Source of the DNA: Sphagnum compactum
Lineage: Eukaryota > Bryophyta > Sphagnopsida > Sphagnales
Assembly: GCA_965153455.1 (NCBI GenBank)
Contig: OZ234494.1
Coordinates: forward strand, 19,158,001-19,222,000
Direction of reading: 5' to 3'
DNA: 64,000 nt
A program made the position numbers and the translations under genes. Positions 46,866 through 58,739 of this stretch are shown here, piece by piece. Position 1 is the stretch's first letter. Every line of letters begins with the position of its first letter. The notes below the pieces were generated by a model. That model was not told the origin of the DNA, made no database searches, and was given only the letters and a program-made list of their open reading frames with translations.

Positions 46866-46932
46866 TTTTGAAATGGCGTTGATGGCGCATGATGGATGAT
46901 GCGAATCGAGATCCTCTGTCCGCTTACGGATT

Positions 46933-46964
46933 GGATTCGCATTGGATTCGCATGGGATTCGCAT
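46933..46964 (+). promoter_or_regulatory. Three GGATTCGCAT motifs, 11-bp period, upstream of psbX
   Basis: Identical GGATTCGCAT words start at 46933, 46944 and 46955, one helical turn apart, about 350-380 bases upstream of the psbX ATG. The factor that would bind is not known to me. The exact copies and even phasing suggest a regulatory cluster or a very recent micro-duplication. Confidence 0.4.
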
Positions 46965-47252
46965 ATTTGTGCACTTGTTGTGTTTGTGTGTGTGCAGTGA
47001 CGAGCGGATATCCGGTGATGCATGAGCTTATCCGAAATTTGCATTATCTTTGTGAGGGTGTGCAGCACCCAATTGGTTGGTCTCTTATCGCTGTTGTTCG
47101 TTCTTCACCCACACAACTAGGACAACAAACCGCGTGCGCATTCTCGATCTCGTTCTCCCGTTCCTCTCCGTCCATCGCATGCCCTCTACTGTATCACGAC
47201 TTGCTTGCACACGCACGTAAACATTACTACTCTCTGTCTGTGACAATCCACA

Positions 47253-47260
47253 GTTTATAT
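47253..47260 (+). promoter_or_regulatory. Putative TATA box of psbX
   Basis: GTTTATATCCC lies about 55-60 bases before the ATG. A start site about 30 bases downstream would leave a leader of about 30 bases. Motif and position only. Confidence 0.45.
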
Positions 47261-47314
47261 CCCTCTTCTCTTCGCTTATTCTAGCTACCATTTTCCTTTA
47301 AAAGTCTACCGGAT

Positions 47315-48023
47315 ATGGCGTGTGCTTCCACCGTGAGCGCAGCAGCTGTGGCCGCCTGTGTGGCACCCGGTGTTGCTCATACCAAGTCGCGGACTTCGGT
47401 GGTGTCTGGGTCCAAGGGATTGGTGCTGCCTTCTTCTCCCAGCAAGAGTTTCTCATCAATGGTTGTTGCCAATAAGAGCCGGGTGACCATGAGGTACACA
47501 TCGGTGTTCTTGTTTGTTTTTCAATTTTCAAGCCGCCATCCTCCTCTCTTTGACATTTTTTGTTTCTTTTGCAGCAAATGGAATTGTGTGGGCTTGAAGT
47601 TACATGCATTGTCTGCTATTGCAATCTAGTGGGTTTGAGATGAGCCAAAAAGTATCGAAATGGGTGAGAGTTTAAGTGTCTCTGTGATTCTCCATTGAAG
47701 GAGTGGCAATTCTTGGGATTGGATCTCGATTGAAGTACTTCAATGTAATCTTCCATGGCTCATGATTTCACTTGGTGTGTGTGTGTGTGTGTAACTTGAT
47801 TGCGCTCAGTGCCACACAGAAGGAGCATGACTTTACTGGTCTCACAGGCTTGGCTTTGTTGGCGGCTGCCGTGGTTCCGGAAATTGCTGAAGCTGCCCAA
47901 CCTGGAATTAGTCCATCCTTGAAGAATTTGCTGTTGAGTGTTGTTGCTGGCGGTGTGGTTCTGGCTGTCATCACAGTGGCTGTGGCAGGAGTTTCGACCT
48001 TCGATCCAGTGAAGAGAAAGTAA
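47315..48023 (+). CDS. PSBX: Photosystem II subunit X precursor (two exons)
   Basis: Exon 1 is 47315-47493 and exon 2 is 47810-48023. The 316-base intron starts GTACAC and ends GCTCAG, and the join restores a Ser codon (AG/T). The product is 130 residues. PsbX is a single-span subunit at the edge of the PSII core, near cytochrome b559 and the quinone-exchange site. Residues 1-60 are Ser/Ala/Lys-rich and acid-poor, a chloroplast transit peptide. A second hydrophobic stretch (about 69-83) ending in AEA (86-88) looks like a thylakoid-transfer signal, making the leader bipartite. The mature part carries the family signature [12 protein letters not shown] (92-103), one membrane span (about 98-121) and FDPVKRK at the C-terminus, close to the FDPVKR ending of other plants. 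Length and motifs are normal. The intron contains a GT microsatellite 11 bases before its last 20 bases. Confidence 0.95.
47775..47792 (+). repeat. GT microsatellite at the 3' end of the psbX intron
   Basis: A GTGTGT tract of about 18 bases lies just upstream of the splice acceptor (CAG at 47807-47809), where a pyrimidine tract is normally expected. Length changes here could affect splicing. Confidence 0.85.
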
Positions 48024-51000
48024 GGAAGTAAAGCTTGCCTGTCATATACGAGCAGCCAATCTTCTTGAGGATATCAGAGATTAAGTTCTTCCAAGAACAT
48101 TGCTTGGATGCAAGGCACATCACACAGGTGCCTGTGAAACATGGTATGTCTAAGGATTCATTAGCATCCATGGTCTGAGCTTTCTTTTTTGTTGGAGCAA
48201 TCTGAATCTACAATGCCAAGTTTTTGAATCTTATGTCTTTTCTGCTACCGCATGTGCAATACCATTGATCTGATCCTCTTCACTTTCTGGACCTTCAATT
48301 CAGCATAAAGCAATGATTGTGAGGAACCCTAATGTTTGAATTTCACACTACCTGGTTGCCGACCAGGAAGGTGGTATTGATTCTCACTTACTACCATTTG
48401 AATGAAGATGTTTCCATTTGGTTGCACTAAAAGAGTACCACACTACATGTTTTAGGTTCACAATCTATCTGTTTCATCCATAGGGATGGATCACATTGTA
48501 AATCAGTGGCAAATACATTGTTGTGGGCATCAACTCTGGGGTATCCTTCATGATGAGGGCCCTTGTCTCATTGCTTCCAATCACAGTTTGGGAAACTTCT
48601 GCCATGTCCATACATTCAATTCTTCCCTCTGTCTTTTGGTGAATAAGGTTACCATGTTTCAAAACCAGCATGTGCCTTCTTCCCCCAACATTTGATTTGT
48701 GACACATACAACTAACTGCAAAGAAATTTTTCTGAGATGTGTGTTGCCTGGCTGCTCTGGTGAAGGTAATTTTTCAAGGAGGCTAAAGTTTGAAGCCTGG
48801 TTCAGAGTCCTTGATGATCCATGGCCCAAAATATCCTTGTTGTATGGAGTCTGACAGGCAACCAATATTAGTCCACAAAAATATTGATTGTCATCTTCAA
48901 TTACTGGAAATGGAACAAGATCACTGCTCTAGCACACATACCGCTTTTACACCTCCTCTAAGGACTTGCCATGTGGTAAAATGAACAATGTTCATGTTTG
49001 TGCAGTACCTCTCCAGAAGTAGTGAGATTAGAACAATGCCTCAAGCCTGGTGACCTCTCAATCACAACCAAGTTCTCTGTCATCCATGAATGTAGCAAGG
49101 GTTTGTCAAAAACTCACACAAGGTTTGAGCTTCTCACTCACTGTATAGGACTAAGCAATTGCAGCCTCTGGTTATCACAGTTGCCAAGACAGTTTTGCAA
49201 AGCACAAATTAGGATAGTTAATGTACCTTCTTGCAATGGCCAGAACTGCTCCAACATCAGAACTCTGCAGGTTCTCCTGTGATGGCCCTTAGCTCTTCAT
49301 TCATTTCTGTCACTAACTGCCTAATCCCCATATCCACTAGCTCAAATGAACTCTGATCAAAAGTTCATGTACAATGGTTTTCAAATGCAAATGATCAAAT
49401 CCAGAAATCCATGAATTTAGCTCTCAACACACTTTGTTGCCAATGAACTCAATCAAACTACATTGATAATCTGGCCACTGCCATCAGCAACTATACAAAA
49501 GCTGAAGAAGGAACCCTTCAAAGAAAAAAAAGTGAACCCCATTTTCTAGAGCCTAAATCTCTGTGTGAGTGCCAACAACAAGAAGTAACCCATGTCTTCT
49601 ACACGCAACATCGTGTATTCCCTGTTTGACACCTTGTGGGTTCAGACACAATAAAAGAGCCATTACATTCATACTAAGAATTTTCTCACTCAAGTGAATC
49701 ATCTTTCACTTTTGGTGTGCGTGTGCATGCCTCAAATGTGCCGTGTTACTCTATGTGTGTGAAATGCATATTGTTGGTCACCATCTAAAACTGTAAAACA
49801 TGGGTTTGTAGTTAGTACCCAGGGGCTGCCTCCACTCACCAGTGCCCCCCCCCTGGGCCCAGGCAGCTCATTTTCTTTCCTTTCCACCATTTGTTGAATG
49901 AACTGCTACCTGTGCTTCAGATGCTGGCAAGAACTGTAGCTACTGTTACGCCATTAGAATTTTGTGTTAGAGGGTATTGAAGGATTTATCAAGCATTCTG
50001 CATCTCTGAATCTCTGAGTTCAGTTGGTGAGACATCCCAATACATGTGTTAATGAGGTTGCAAGGTTTCTAGTGATATTTTGTTGCAGCAATTTCAGCAA
50101 TGGTGAGTATGCCACATGGAAACTGGTGAAGATGGTAAGGGATGATACAGTAACTCCTAAAGATCAGCTTTATGTTTAATGGCCAAATATTCATGCCTGC
50201 ATCTGCAGATATTCAACAGATGAAGCATTCATGGTATTTGGCAATATCCTTTTTCTTGTTTTCCTCTGGTGACTTCAGCTTTGTGTGTGTTTTTGGGTGC
50301 TACAGGATCCTGAAGATGGGTGGCAAGGCCCTTGACTTTGCACTTCCTCTATGTGGAAGTCACATCAAGAGGTGGCTCCCAGCAGGCCTGTTTTCTCACC
50401 TTTTCCTAATGAGCTGTGCCAGTTAGTGGTTTGCCAATATCAGTTGTGCAATTTTTGTACTTTGGAGTGTTTATAACTCTAGGCCTGTCAAACAGAACAG
50501 CCATGTATGACTGATCTAAATTGCACTCTGCGCAAGAATGGAGATCTTCTTGCAGTTGTGAGCTGCAAGAATCTTCCAGTTCTTCAAGCTAGCTCATAGA
50601 AGTGTCTAGATATGAAACACTTTTCAGCAACTTTTTCTTTTTTCCCCCCAATATTGTTTTGCGATTGATGATTCAGATCATGTTACTGTCGCAATTTCTG
50701 TGATGACCAGTCCCTGTTAAATTTTGGTGTTTTTTTCTGTGCAAATTTTATGTTTGTGTTACACAACAACATCAAGATTGCTCGCACCTTAGAGCATGAC
50801 ATATTTCTTTGATATTTATTGTTTCAGAAATTTAATGGAAGTCTTCTTAATTGCTTTATTTATGATTTTTATGCAGTGGGTTTTGCTGGAATTAATCAGT
50901 TTTGTCCTCGTGTTTCTCATCTCTTCTTTAAGATCATAAATCAATGTTTGCTCAATCAGACAGGAAGTAATCATCAGTTTGTCTTGGTTGTTCTCACCTC

Positions 51001-51331
51001 GTCATGTGTCTTTGAAGCCCATGACCAATCATTTGTGCAATCAGAGTCATAATTTTGAGGTTGCAATATGAGGCCCAGATCTCCTAGAATCAAAGGTTTA
51101 ATTGGATATTGTGACTCACATTCTAAGATGAAGACAAAACACAAGCGAAGGTTTTGAATGTGGTGGCTTAGATTCCAACAAGAGCAAACACAAGAGAAGA
51201 AGGTTTTTGAATGTGATGGTGGCTTACAATTTTCAATCCTTTTGTTTCTAGAACCAAAAAATCAAATTTTAATGCACTAAACATCATATGTGATTAGAGA
51301 TTTGTGCTGGATGTACCCAGCAAAGATCTTG
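48024..51331. other. Intergenic region downstream of psbX
   Basis: The first few hundred bases probably hold the psbX 3' untranslated region. Beyond that the sequence has short open frames only and no recognised transposon domain. At 49814-49870 a C-run with an imperfect stem (GGGCTGCCT and AGGCAGCTC) is visible. No gene is supported. Confidence 0.4.
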
Positions 51332-51401
51332 TCACTTCTTGTCCAGCTTGACTGAGCTCTTGAGAAACTGCTCAATCTTCAGTAATCTCACATCCATAAG
51401 G

Positions 51402-51743
51402 TCAAACTGGTGATCTATGGGGTGAAATTGGCAAATCCATCATGTCACAATGTTGCTTCATTAGCTCAAAATGGTGATTCATCACGTCAAACTTGTGATC
51501 CATTAGATCAAAGCACTTGTCCATGACCTGCAAAGCACTCTGGTGAAAACATGTGCTGGCAACAACCGCCACTCTAGCAATGCTCACTCCCACGCCAAAA
51601 TTTTTCCACAAGTCATTGTGGTACTTCTGCAAGGCAACCACAAATTAGAAAGAAAGTTGGGAGCACCATGAACGTAAGCAAAAAAATCACTGGTTAGAAT
51701 ACAGCACCTGGAGAGTGAGGTAGATAACTTTAGGAGCAGGCAT
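51402..51743 (-). CDS. Small two-exon coiled-coil protein, unidentified
   Basis: On the minus strand, exon 1 (51743-51708, 12 codons, MPAPKVIYLTLQ) joins exon 2 (51626-51402) across an 81-base intron with GTGCTG at its start and TTTGTGGTTGCCTTGCAG at its end. Phase is 0 and the ATG context (ACAACAATGCC) is good. The product is 86 residues: a hydrophobic-to-neutral part (about 23-37) and then four heptads, FDLMDHK, FDVMNHH, FELMKQH and CDMMDLP, with hydrophobic residues evenly spaced as in a coiled coil. The frame stops soon after. Dropping one base from the G run at 51419-51422 would continue the heptads (DHQFDLMD and further) to a stop at 51334-51332, giving 109 residues. I do not recognise the family. 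It could be a real gene, a recent pseudogene, or contain a sequencing error. Nothing nearby hints at function. Confidence 0.5.
51627..51707 (-). other. Predicted 81-base intron of the coiled-coil gene
   Basis: It begins GTGCTG on the minus strand and ends in a pyrimidine-rich stretch with CAG, a normal plant acceptor. Its removal keeps the reading frame. No transcript evidence is available from sequence alone. Confidence 0.5.
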
Positions 51744-51839
51744 TGTTGTCACTGTGGACTGGCCTCTCACTATGGGTTGTGGCAGCATGTGTTGTTGTCT
51801 GAAGTGTGACGTAAATATAACGGCACACCTTGTTGTCAT

Positions 51840-51847
51840 CTATAAAT
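51840..51847 (-). promoter_or_regulatory. Putative TATA box of the coiled-coil gene
   Basis: Minus strand ATTTATAG, about 97 bases before the ATG. It gives the gene model a plausible promoter; the assignment is inferred. Confidence 0.35.
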
Positions 51848-53200
51848 GTGAAGGCATAGACATTGCAAATATTGAGTATAGAAGACAAGACTGTATTACA
51901 GAATGAATGCAAGTACTGTGTTGAAATTTAATTAACCTGACAAAAGTTTCATTTTCAAGCTGATTCAAACATTTCAGTGGCTTTCAAATTGGATTGCACA
52001 CCTACCCACCCCATGGAGTTATTATATGCCTATAAGATTGCACAAAAAACTTTGAAGGTAACTGTTGTGTTAGTCAGTCCTGGTCAAACCAGGACAAGCA
52101 TGACAGGAACAATGCAATCATAACCTCATGAGAGTAATCCAGAAATGAGCTTGAGACTATAACCTACACAATGAATGGCAATGACTTAGTTGCCTATACT
52201 TCCCATTGACTTCATTAACTCTGGACAGTAAGTATGCATGAGTGCCCGATAGTTGCCACAAGCTTGTGAGAGTAAGCTTCATTTCTGTGCAGTTCGCCCC
52301 TGTACAAGCAAGGGTCTAAGCCTAATTCATAAAGTGGCCTACATAGAGAGCAGTGGTTTGGGCTTCCACACCCTGAAGATATCCTGGAGTCAATACTTCA
52401 CTCCATACCTCCCATAGACGTTTAGCAAGCAACTATCAGATCACAAGGCAGCAAGGCAAGGTCACATATCCCAAGCACTGACAAAGAGTTGTGAACAAGG
52501 AACATAGAGAAACTAGTGCCTCCACAATGACCCCAATTTCCTCCAGCAAGAAGTGAGGATTAGTGATTCACTTCAGGGAAACCAGGAGCAGGATGTCAAA
52601 CATAGTAGCCTAACATTGTTTGTGTGCCAGAAATTTCAAGTGGATGTCAATGAAAAACCTGTCAGCATAGGTTTGCCTACAAGGACATCGATAACCATGT
52701 TCTCTCCAAAGGATTTCTATTGTTAAGCTCAACATTGGCAAGAATTGGACAAAACACAAGTTAACAAAAAGATTATTTGCAAACATGTCCAAAAGGAGAT
52801 GAGCATCTGACCTTAAACCCCCTAAGTTCATGCAACTTCAGTTTTGTTTAATGCTCTATGGACGTATCCTTCACAAGACAAAAAGAATCACTGAGCTTCC
52901 TTCAACGTGCTATGGCCCCCATGCAATTTTCATTGCTTTGAGGAAAGACTCCTCATTCTCATAGCGTCCCCATCCTTGGGCCTTACATACCACATAATCC
53001 ATCCTGGAGTAAGTTACTCTAAAGTATGAATTACTTACAGGGAGAAGAGAAAGAAAAAAGTCCACTACTTGACCAACAGAGGCACAAAGATGCATTATAC
53101 CTACTTGTAGCAGTTGGGGGACTTCACAAGAAAGTTGATCAAGTGAAATGAAACTCATGATTTTCAATTTGTGATTTTCAATTACAACTTGCTTCCCATT
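51848..53200. other. Intergenic region, no gene supported
   Basis: A minus-strand open frame at 52910-53167 ends in a polar stretch (GWGRYENEESF) that looks faintly coding-like, but there is no domain, and exon partners could not be found. Confidence 0.35.
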
Positions 53201-53744
53201 CCCTACGTCCGATCATAGTAGCACAAAAGATTGTGTCACCATGTATTTTCTTTTAATCTTTCATGTTGCAAGGTTCATTTTGGAGTTGGCATTTGTTTCA
53301 AAGGGCCTCTCAAATGTTTGGCCTTCAAACAAGGACCTTTTTGCAAGGTGAACATCATTGCAACATTCCCAAAAAAAAAAGACATTACTTATATGGGTCA
53401 TTGAAAGGTTAAGAGAAAATGATCCCAAATTTTTCATTCTCCAAATTGGGTTTGTAGAGTTAGTAGCTTTGTACTTGTCACCATTTGAATTTATCAAATC
53501 AATTGGCCACTTATTAATACTCTTTTTTTTTGTTAAACCTTCACACATAAACAGCGATAATAATGTAGGATGAGACATGGAGTACAACAACACATTAATA
53601 AAAAACCATGTTCATAATTGTCCCATTTTGTCAAGAGTCTACAACTTCTATTTCACACCAACATTGGACTAATATATGAATGAAAAACTATTATCATCAT
53701 TGATATGTATATACATACATAGTTGGAGATATCATTGTAGTAGC

Positions 53745-53935
53745 TTGGTCACTTTGACAGACTGTTGTCAAAGAAATAATTAAGTTTGAGACTTTTATTT
53801 TCTACCAAAAAAAATATTCACAAATATTCTATATTTTCCTTCACAAAAAAATTTCTTTGAAAAAATTTGTTAAATTTTTCAACCTTTCTGAAAATAATAT
53901 AATTAGTGTGAGAACGGCTAAGGTACCATTTCTCT
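53745..53935 (+). repeat. Dispersed repeat, partner at 31.65-31.83 kb
   Basis: ATATTTTCCTTCACAA, TTTCTGAAAATAATAT and AATTAGTGTGAGAACGGCTA match the other copy in order, with small gaps. Confidence 0.6.
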
Positions 53936-54549
53936 ATTTTGGGTACCAACATCCTATCAAGTTACTTCTATGTCCACAATCTTATAAAAGTTGTAACTTG
54001 CTACCATGAATTCATCAATAAAAAATTGCTTGTCCTACCAACACACTCTTGGATAACTACTAACTAGAAACTTCAAAATGACATAGTCTAGTGACATGCA
54101 ACAAGATTTTACATGCATTTTGCATAACTATTTCATTGGTTAGTACTCCATGTGTAACCTATATTGTATAATAAACAAACATTTTAACATTCAATTCAAA
54201 TTAGACATTATTGAAGACCAATGTTGAATAATTGACTTCTCTAATCTCTCACCAAATTTTTTTCCAAAATATCTTAGAAAAGTTTCAATTTCTCAAAAAT
54301 CATAAAACATAAAGGGTTAGTGTTAACTTGTAGGAAATGGTGCAATTACTTTTGGTGGAAGAAGATAAAAATAGGTAAGAAGGGTAGCGAGAGAAAAAAG
54401 TTGGTAGAATTGTTAATGCCATTTTTGTTGACTGGGATTTAAAGAGAAATTTCTCTTGTAAAATCCACCAAAAAACTAGTTCAGGAAAGGATTAGATAAG
54501 GGACTTAAATGAAGTTAGCAAGGGTAGAACAAGTATAAGAGAAGTCTAA

Positions 54550-54668
54550 AGACAATGATAGAGACAAAACATGGCATAGATCTTCATCTCTTGTAATAGA
54601 GTTATGATTGTTGTTTGATTTCCTATAAGAAGACAATGATAGAGACAAAACATGGCATAGATCTTCAT
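54550..54668 (+). repeat. Exact 38-bp direct repeat, 81-bp period
   Basis: 54550-54587 and 54631-54668 are identical (AGACAATGATAGAGACAAAA and then CATGGCATAGATCTTCAT). Exact identity implies a recent duplication in otherwise decayed DNA. Confidence 0.9.
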
Positions 54669-57600
54669 TTCGTTTTCTTTTACAATGCATCTTGTAATTT
54701 TTTGTTGTACTATGTGACTAATATATCTTGTTTACTGGTTTTGTTGGTTTTCTATTATGTTTGAATGTGTAAAAGTGCTAATTGTATTTCAATAGGTTTA
54801 AATATGTAACATTTGATTTGAGTAAATTAAGTTGTTGCATGTTTTTCAATACATTGTTATTTTTTGTTTTGTTTAAATAGTTGTAGTACAATTACAAATT
54901 GCATTTGTTTACTCAGTTTACTTTCAGGATTTTCACCTTAACAACTATTAACTAGGTGTAATTAATTTTTTTGGGGATAATTTTGCACAACCTAGATCTA
55001 TCAATGACCTAGTAGCACATTGAACACAAAAGCACTTGCAAGACACCAAATGTAGACAACACCATAACTATTTGTTTTGCTAATCACTCACCAGAAGAAC
55101 GTGTGAGAACAGCCTCAGCTTCTCTTTCTATTTCTGATCTGCTCTATAGAAAACTTGGATCTCCGTTGGACAATATGCTCTAAGCAACAAAGAAATCTAG
55201 AACAAAAAATCTGTTCATATATTGGACACTTCAATCAAAGGTAAGCAAACCCGATCAGGTGCATGAGGTGCAATCATGATTGAAGAATATGCAATCTTAT
55301 ACGTAGCTTATTGCTTTGTATTTGTAAGAATCTGGCTGCCACTCTGTGTCTAGGATGATTCCTGGGTCACCACTGATGAAGCCCATTGGATCGATTGTTG
55401 ACCTGTGCTTGAATGCTAGGCCTCATCAGAGTTCAACACCCTCTCTATACACATGGTAAGCCCCTTATGCTCTTGCCAAATCAGAAATCTTGCTTCAATT
55501 AATACATGGTTTACATGTCATTAGAGAAAGTATTTGGGTCACTATTATATTGTGAACAGGCAGATCATGGCAAGTGGATTTGAGACATGTTCGTAATCTG
55601 AATAAGAACACCATGCAGTTTGTGTAAAGTGGGCACATGATTTTGTCCAGTTCAGCAAATTGATAATCTGCATGGAGCCAAAATCATGGAGACAGCAAAT
55701 AGGAGAAGTAACAGTAGCAGCCCCAGTACAATGCAACAAGTACAATTTATTATTGTTCAAAGCTGATAGGTGCAAACTCTATATGATGAGGAAACAGGGA
55801 GCTTGACAAAAAGCAAGTTGTAGATTTCTAAAGCTAACTCTTGGACATTTGAGTGAACAAGGAAGATTTTCCTTGTTGTTTCATCACATGCTGCTTGTGT
55901 TGTGTTAGAGATTAAATTTCCTCTTGTTTTGTTGGTATTGAGGATTTGTTCCTGAACCCTAATTCCTCTGGTACCATGCATCATGAAGGTTTCTTGCCAA
56001 AGTACAGAATGGGGAGACTGCCGTTGCATTTGCAACCAGTACAATTCGATTGTCAGGTGCACACTTTATGTGGCATTAAAAACAATTTACTTCACACCAA
56101 AAACCACATAGCATTGATCGCCGTTCTGCAGATTTGAGGGGCAGACATGTCACCACAATCCCATTTGTGTCTGTTACACTGTTGGACTAGGATTTGCAGA
56201 CTCGCAGCTGGAGAGAGGAGGTCTTCTGTACAGAGCGCGTGGGTGGTGTTGAACAGGCATGAAAGTTAGGGAAAATAGATCATCGCAAAGTTGTCAGCCA
56301 AATAGGGAAATGACCATAGGAGGATGATGGATTTGCAGGGCTGTAAGAGATTCGATAATGATGTGTGGCTTAATTTCATGAGATAGTTGTAGGAAGGACA
56401 TGATTTAGAACATGTTTACTAGAAATTTTTGAAATGAGTTGGAGAGCCAACTTCCAAGTTTTCCTGTGCATATTTCAAGGGCTTTTTTGAGGGTGACTTT
56501 TGCTCTAGCAAGTACAAGAAGCTCTGAGTGGTGAATTTGTAGCTTATATCATTTTGAAAACACCTGCAAATCTCCATTGACCTTGACAGTGAAAGCTTCT
56601 GTAGTCTTGATCAACCACAATTTGGTTGACATTTTTTGGTTTACAAATAAGCATTCTCAGGAAAAAAATTGTGCTTGCGGGTTGCAATTGAGCTAGGCAT
56701 TATCACTGGATGCAATTGAGCAGATTGCCAAGTGCTAGCCCTTGACAACGAAGTGACCCCACTCCTCCATTTGTGCTGCATGAGATGAATAATTAACAAT
56801 GTTTGGCAATGTAGGCCAAACGATTTGTGTTCCAGGAGCTTTAGTTGCCATTTGTCAGTATCCTGTATGGAATCCAATTCTTCAGGTTTTTGATGAAACT
56901 GAAAAGAGACTCTAGGACTACACTCTTCCATTTTCCTTCAACACTGCCAATGTAAATTATTGTCAAGTTCTAATGTTACAAAAGATAGTTGATGGTTTGA
57001 AGACATCACTTATTGAAAATGTGTTTAGAAAGCTTGAAGAGGGAGAGGTCTAACTATGAAAATGAGATGTGGTGTGTGGCAAGGTATGGAATGTGTACAA
57101 GGTCAAGAAGATATCATAGTTTTAGTCCTTTGTCTTATGTTATGGAGTTGCTTTTGGTGAGTAGCATAATCAAGTAAATTGGGGCATAACCTAACGTGTA
57201 ACATTTGCATCCATACTCCAATCGAAGTGGTTGAAACACAACTTGTGCAAATCATGCGGTGGTTGGAATTATTAAGGGCTTGGAAGATGTTCAAGAATGT
57301 GAGGTTTTAGTTGGTTGCACTTTGATCCTCCTTAGAAGACATTTGAAAAAGAAAGATGAAGAAAATAAGCTCAACTAGGATAAATGGATGGAAGACAACA
57401 TTGCAAATTTAGATATCCTTGATTTCCTTGAACTTGTTGTAGGAGTTATGAAAACTAAAAAACGCTATCGTGAATGGCTGCAACCTTAACATAAGGACCA
57501 AGGACAAAATGCCTTTTAGTATTGTAGGCCCTTATTGTAATGATAAGACATAAGACGTCCACTTTTGGTTGAGCATTTTATGTAAAATAAGGCTGTCTAT

Positions 57601-58633
57601 AATGTGTAGGATGCATGGACATGTCTAAAAGCCCACTCTCCCCCATCTTTCCATGCTTTTCACATCTGTTTAACCCTATGCCCAACAAGGTATTTCCACA
57701 ACAAGGTTACTCCCATGAATTCTTTTGAACTATTGTGGGTAGGTGGGGGGTCATATCCTTACCTTAGTGGATAACGTTTTGGAAAGTGCATGGCATAAAA
57801 TTGTGATGACCAGCATACTCTAATGGGATCACATGAAGGAATTGATTGAAAGATGTGCCTTCTAAAAGACACAATTGTGAAGTGGGAGAAAATAGTTTCA
57901 CTGTAAATGGACACATTGTAATTGTTTTGCTCACATATTAGTATTCGAACAAAGCTTAAGTGGCAAGTTATGTCACTTGTCTTGTGTTTTACCCTTTAGA
58001 TTGGTTTGAGCTTCTTTAATAGGTACAATTTTTTTTGGTTTATTGCATTATTCTTTTTCTTGTGTGAAATTACAAATCCAAGTTACTAAAAATCATAATT
58101 TATTATTCGCAAAATATGTACTAAGGTTGACATGTCGTGCCAAAAGAATCCATCTTACATGTATTCATTTTAACTATCTTGCTTAAACATGAATATTTCG
58201 TGGGTTATGTTCCTATTGCATTTCATGCTTATTTTAAATAGAAGTTCTTAAATAGTTGGTTATTGTGTGTGATTTATTTCATTTTAACTGCCTTCATATT
58301 TATTCATCAAGTTAGGGGGGAAGAAGGGAACATTGACATCAGAACCTAACTTATTGGAGCAAAATATCAACCTCTAATAAATTTGCGATTTGGAATTGTC
58401 TTTTTGTGCAATGTTGTATGGCTATAGCGCATCCCACTTAAACCAACTCCGATGAAATCATCGTCACTTGAAATTTAAGAAACCTGAAAAGTTGCATAAT
58501 ATTATTCTCTCAAAATCCTTTCCAAATTGACCACCGATGTATAATTTAATTTTATAACAAGAAAGAGAAAATACTGACAAAGAAAAGAAAAGAAAAGGAA
58601 AGGAAAGAAAATGACAGCCGCCACCAATTTGAT

Positions 58634-58739
58634 TTTGTTTCCCTTTGATGACTCAGCAATGAGAGCGAATAGAAAGGAAATTTTGCTTTGTTTCCCTTTG
58701 ATGACTCAGCAATGAGAGCGAATAGAAAGGAAATTTTGC
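58634..58739 (+). repeat. Exact 53-bp tandem duplication with TGACTCAGCA motif
   Basis: 58634-58686 and 58687-58739 are identical. Each contains GATGACTCAGCAATGAG, which includes TGACTCA, the classic bZIP (GCN4-like) core. No gene was found directly downstream, so a regulatory role is speculative. Confidence 0.9.

Larger units (their letters stand above)
53201..58633. other. AT-rich decayed region with small repeats
   Basis: It contains a dispersed repeat (53745-53935) and a 38-base exact direct repeat (54550-54668). The stretch 54.9-57.0 kb is less AT-rich but has no recognisable domain. The stretch 57.0-57.9 kb has several longish open pieces in different frames that could be an unidentified transposon relic. 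Confidence 0.4.

Noticed and set aside
47810-47820. Alternative psbX acceptor at the CACACAG just downstream
   Set aside because: Using it would shift the reading frame and lose the conserved C-terminus.
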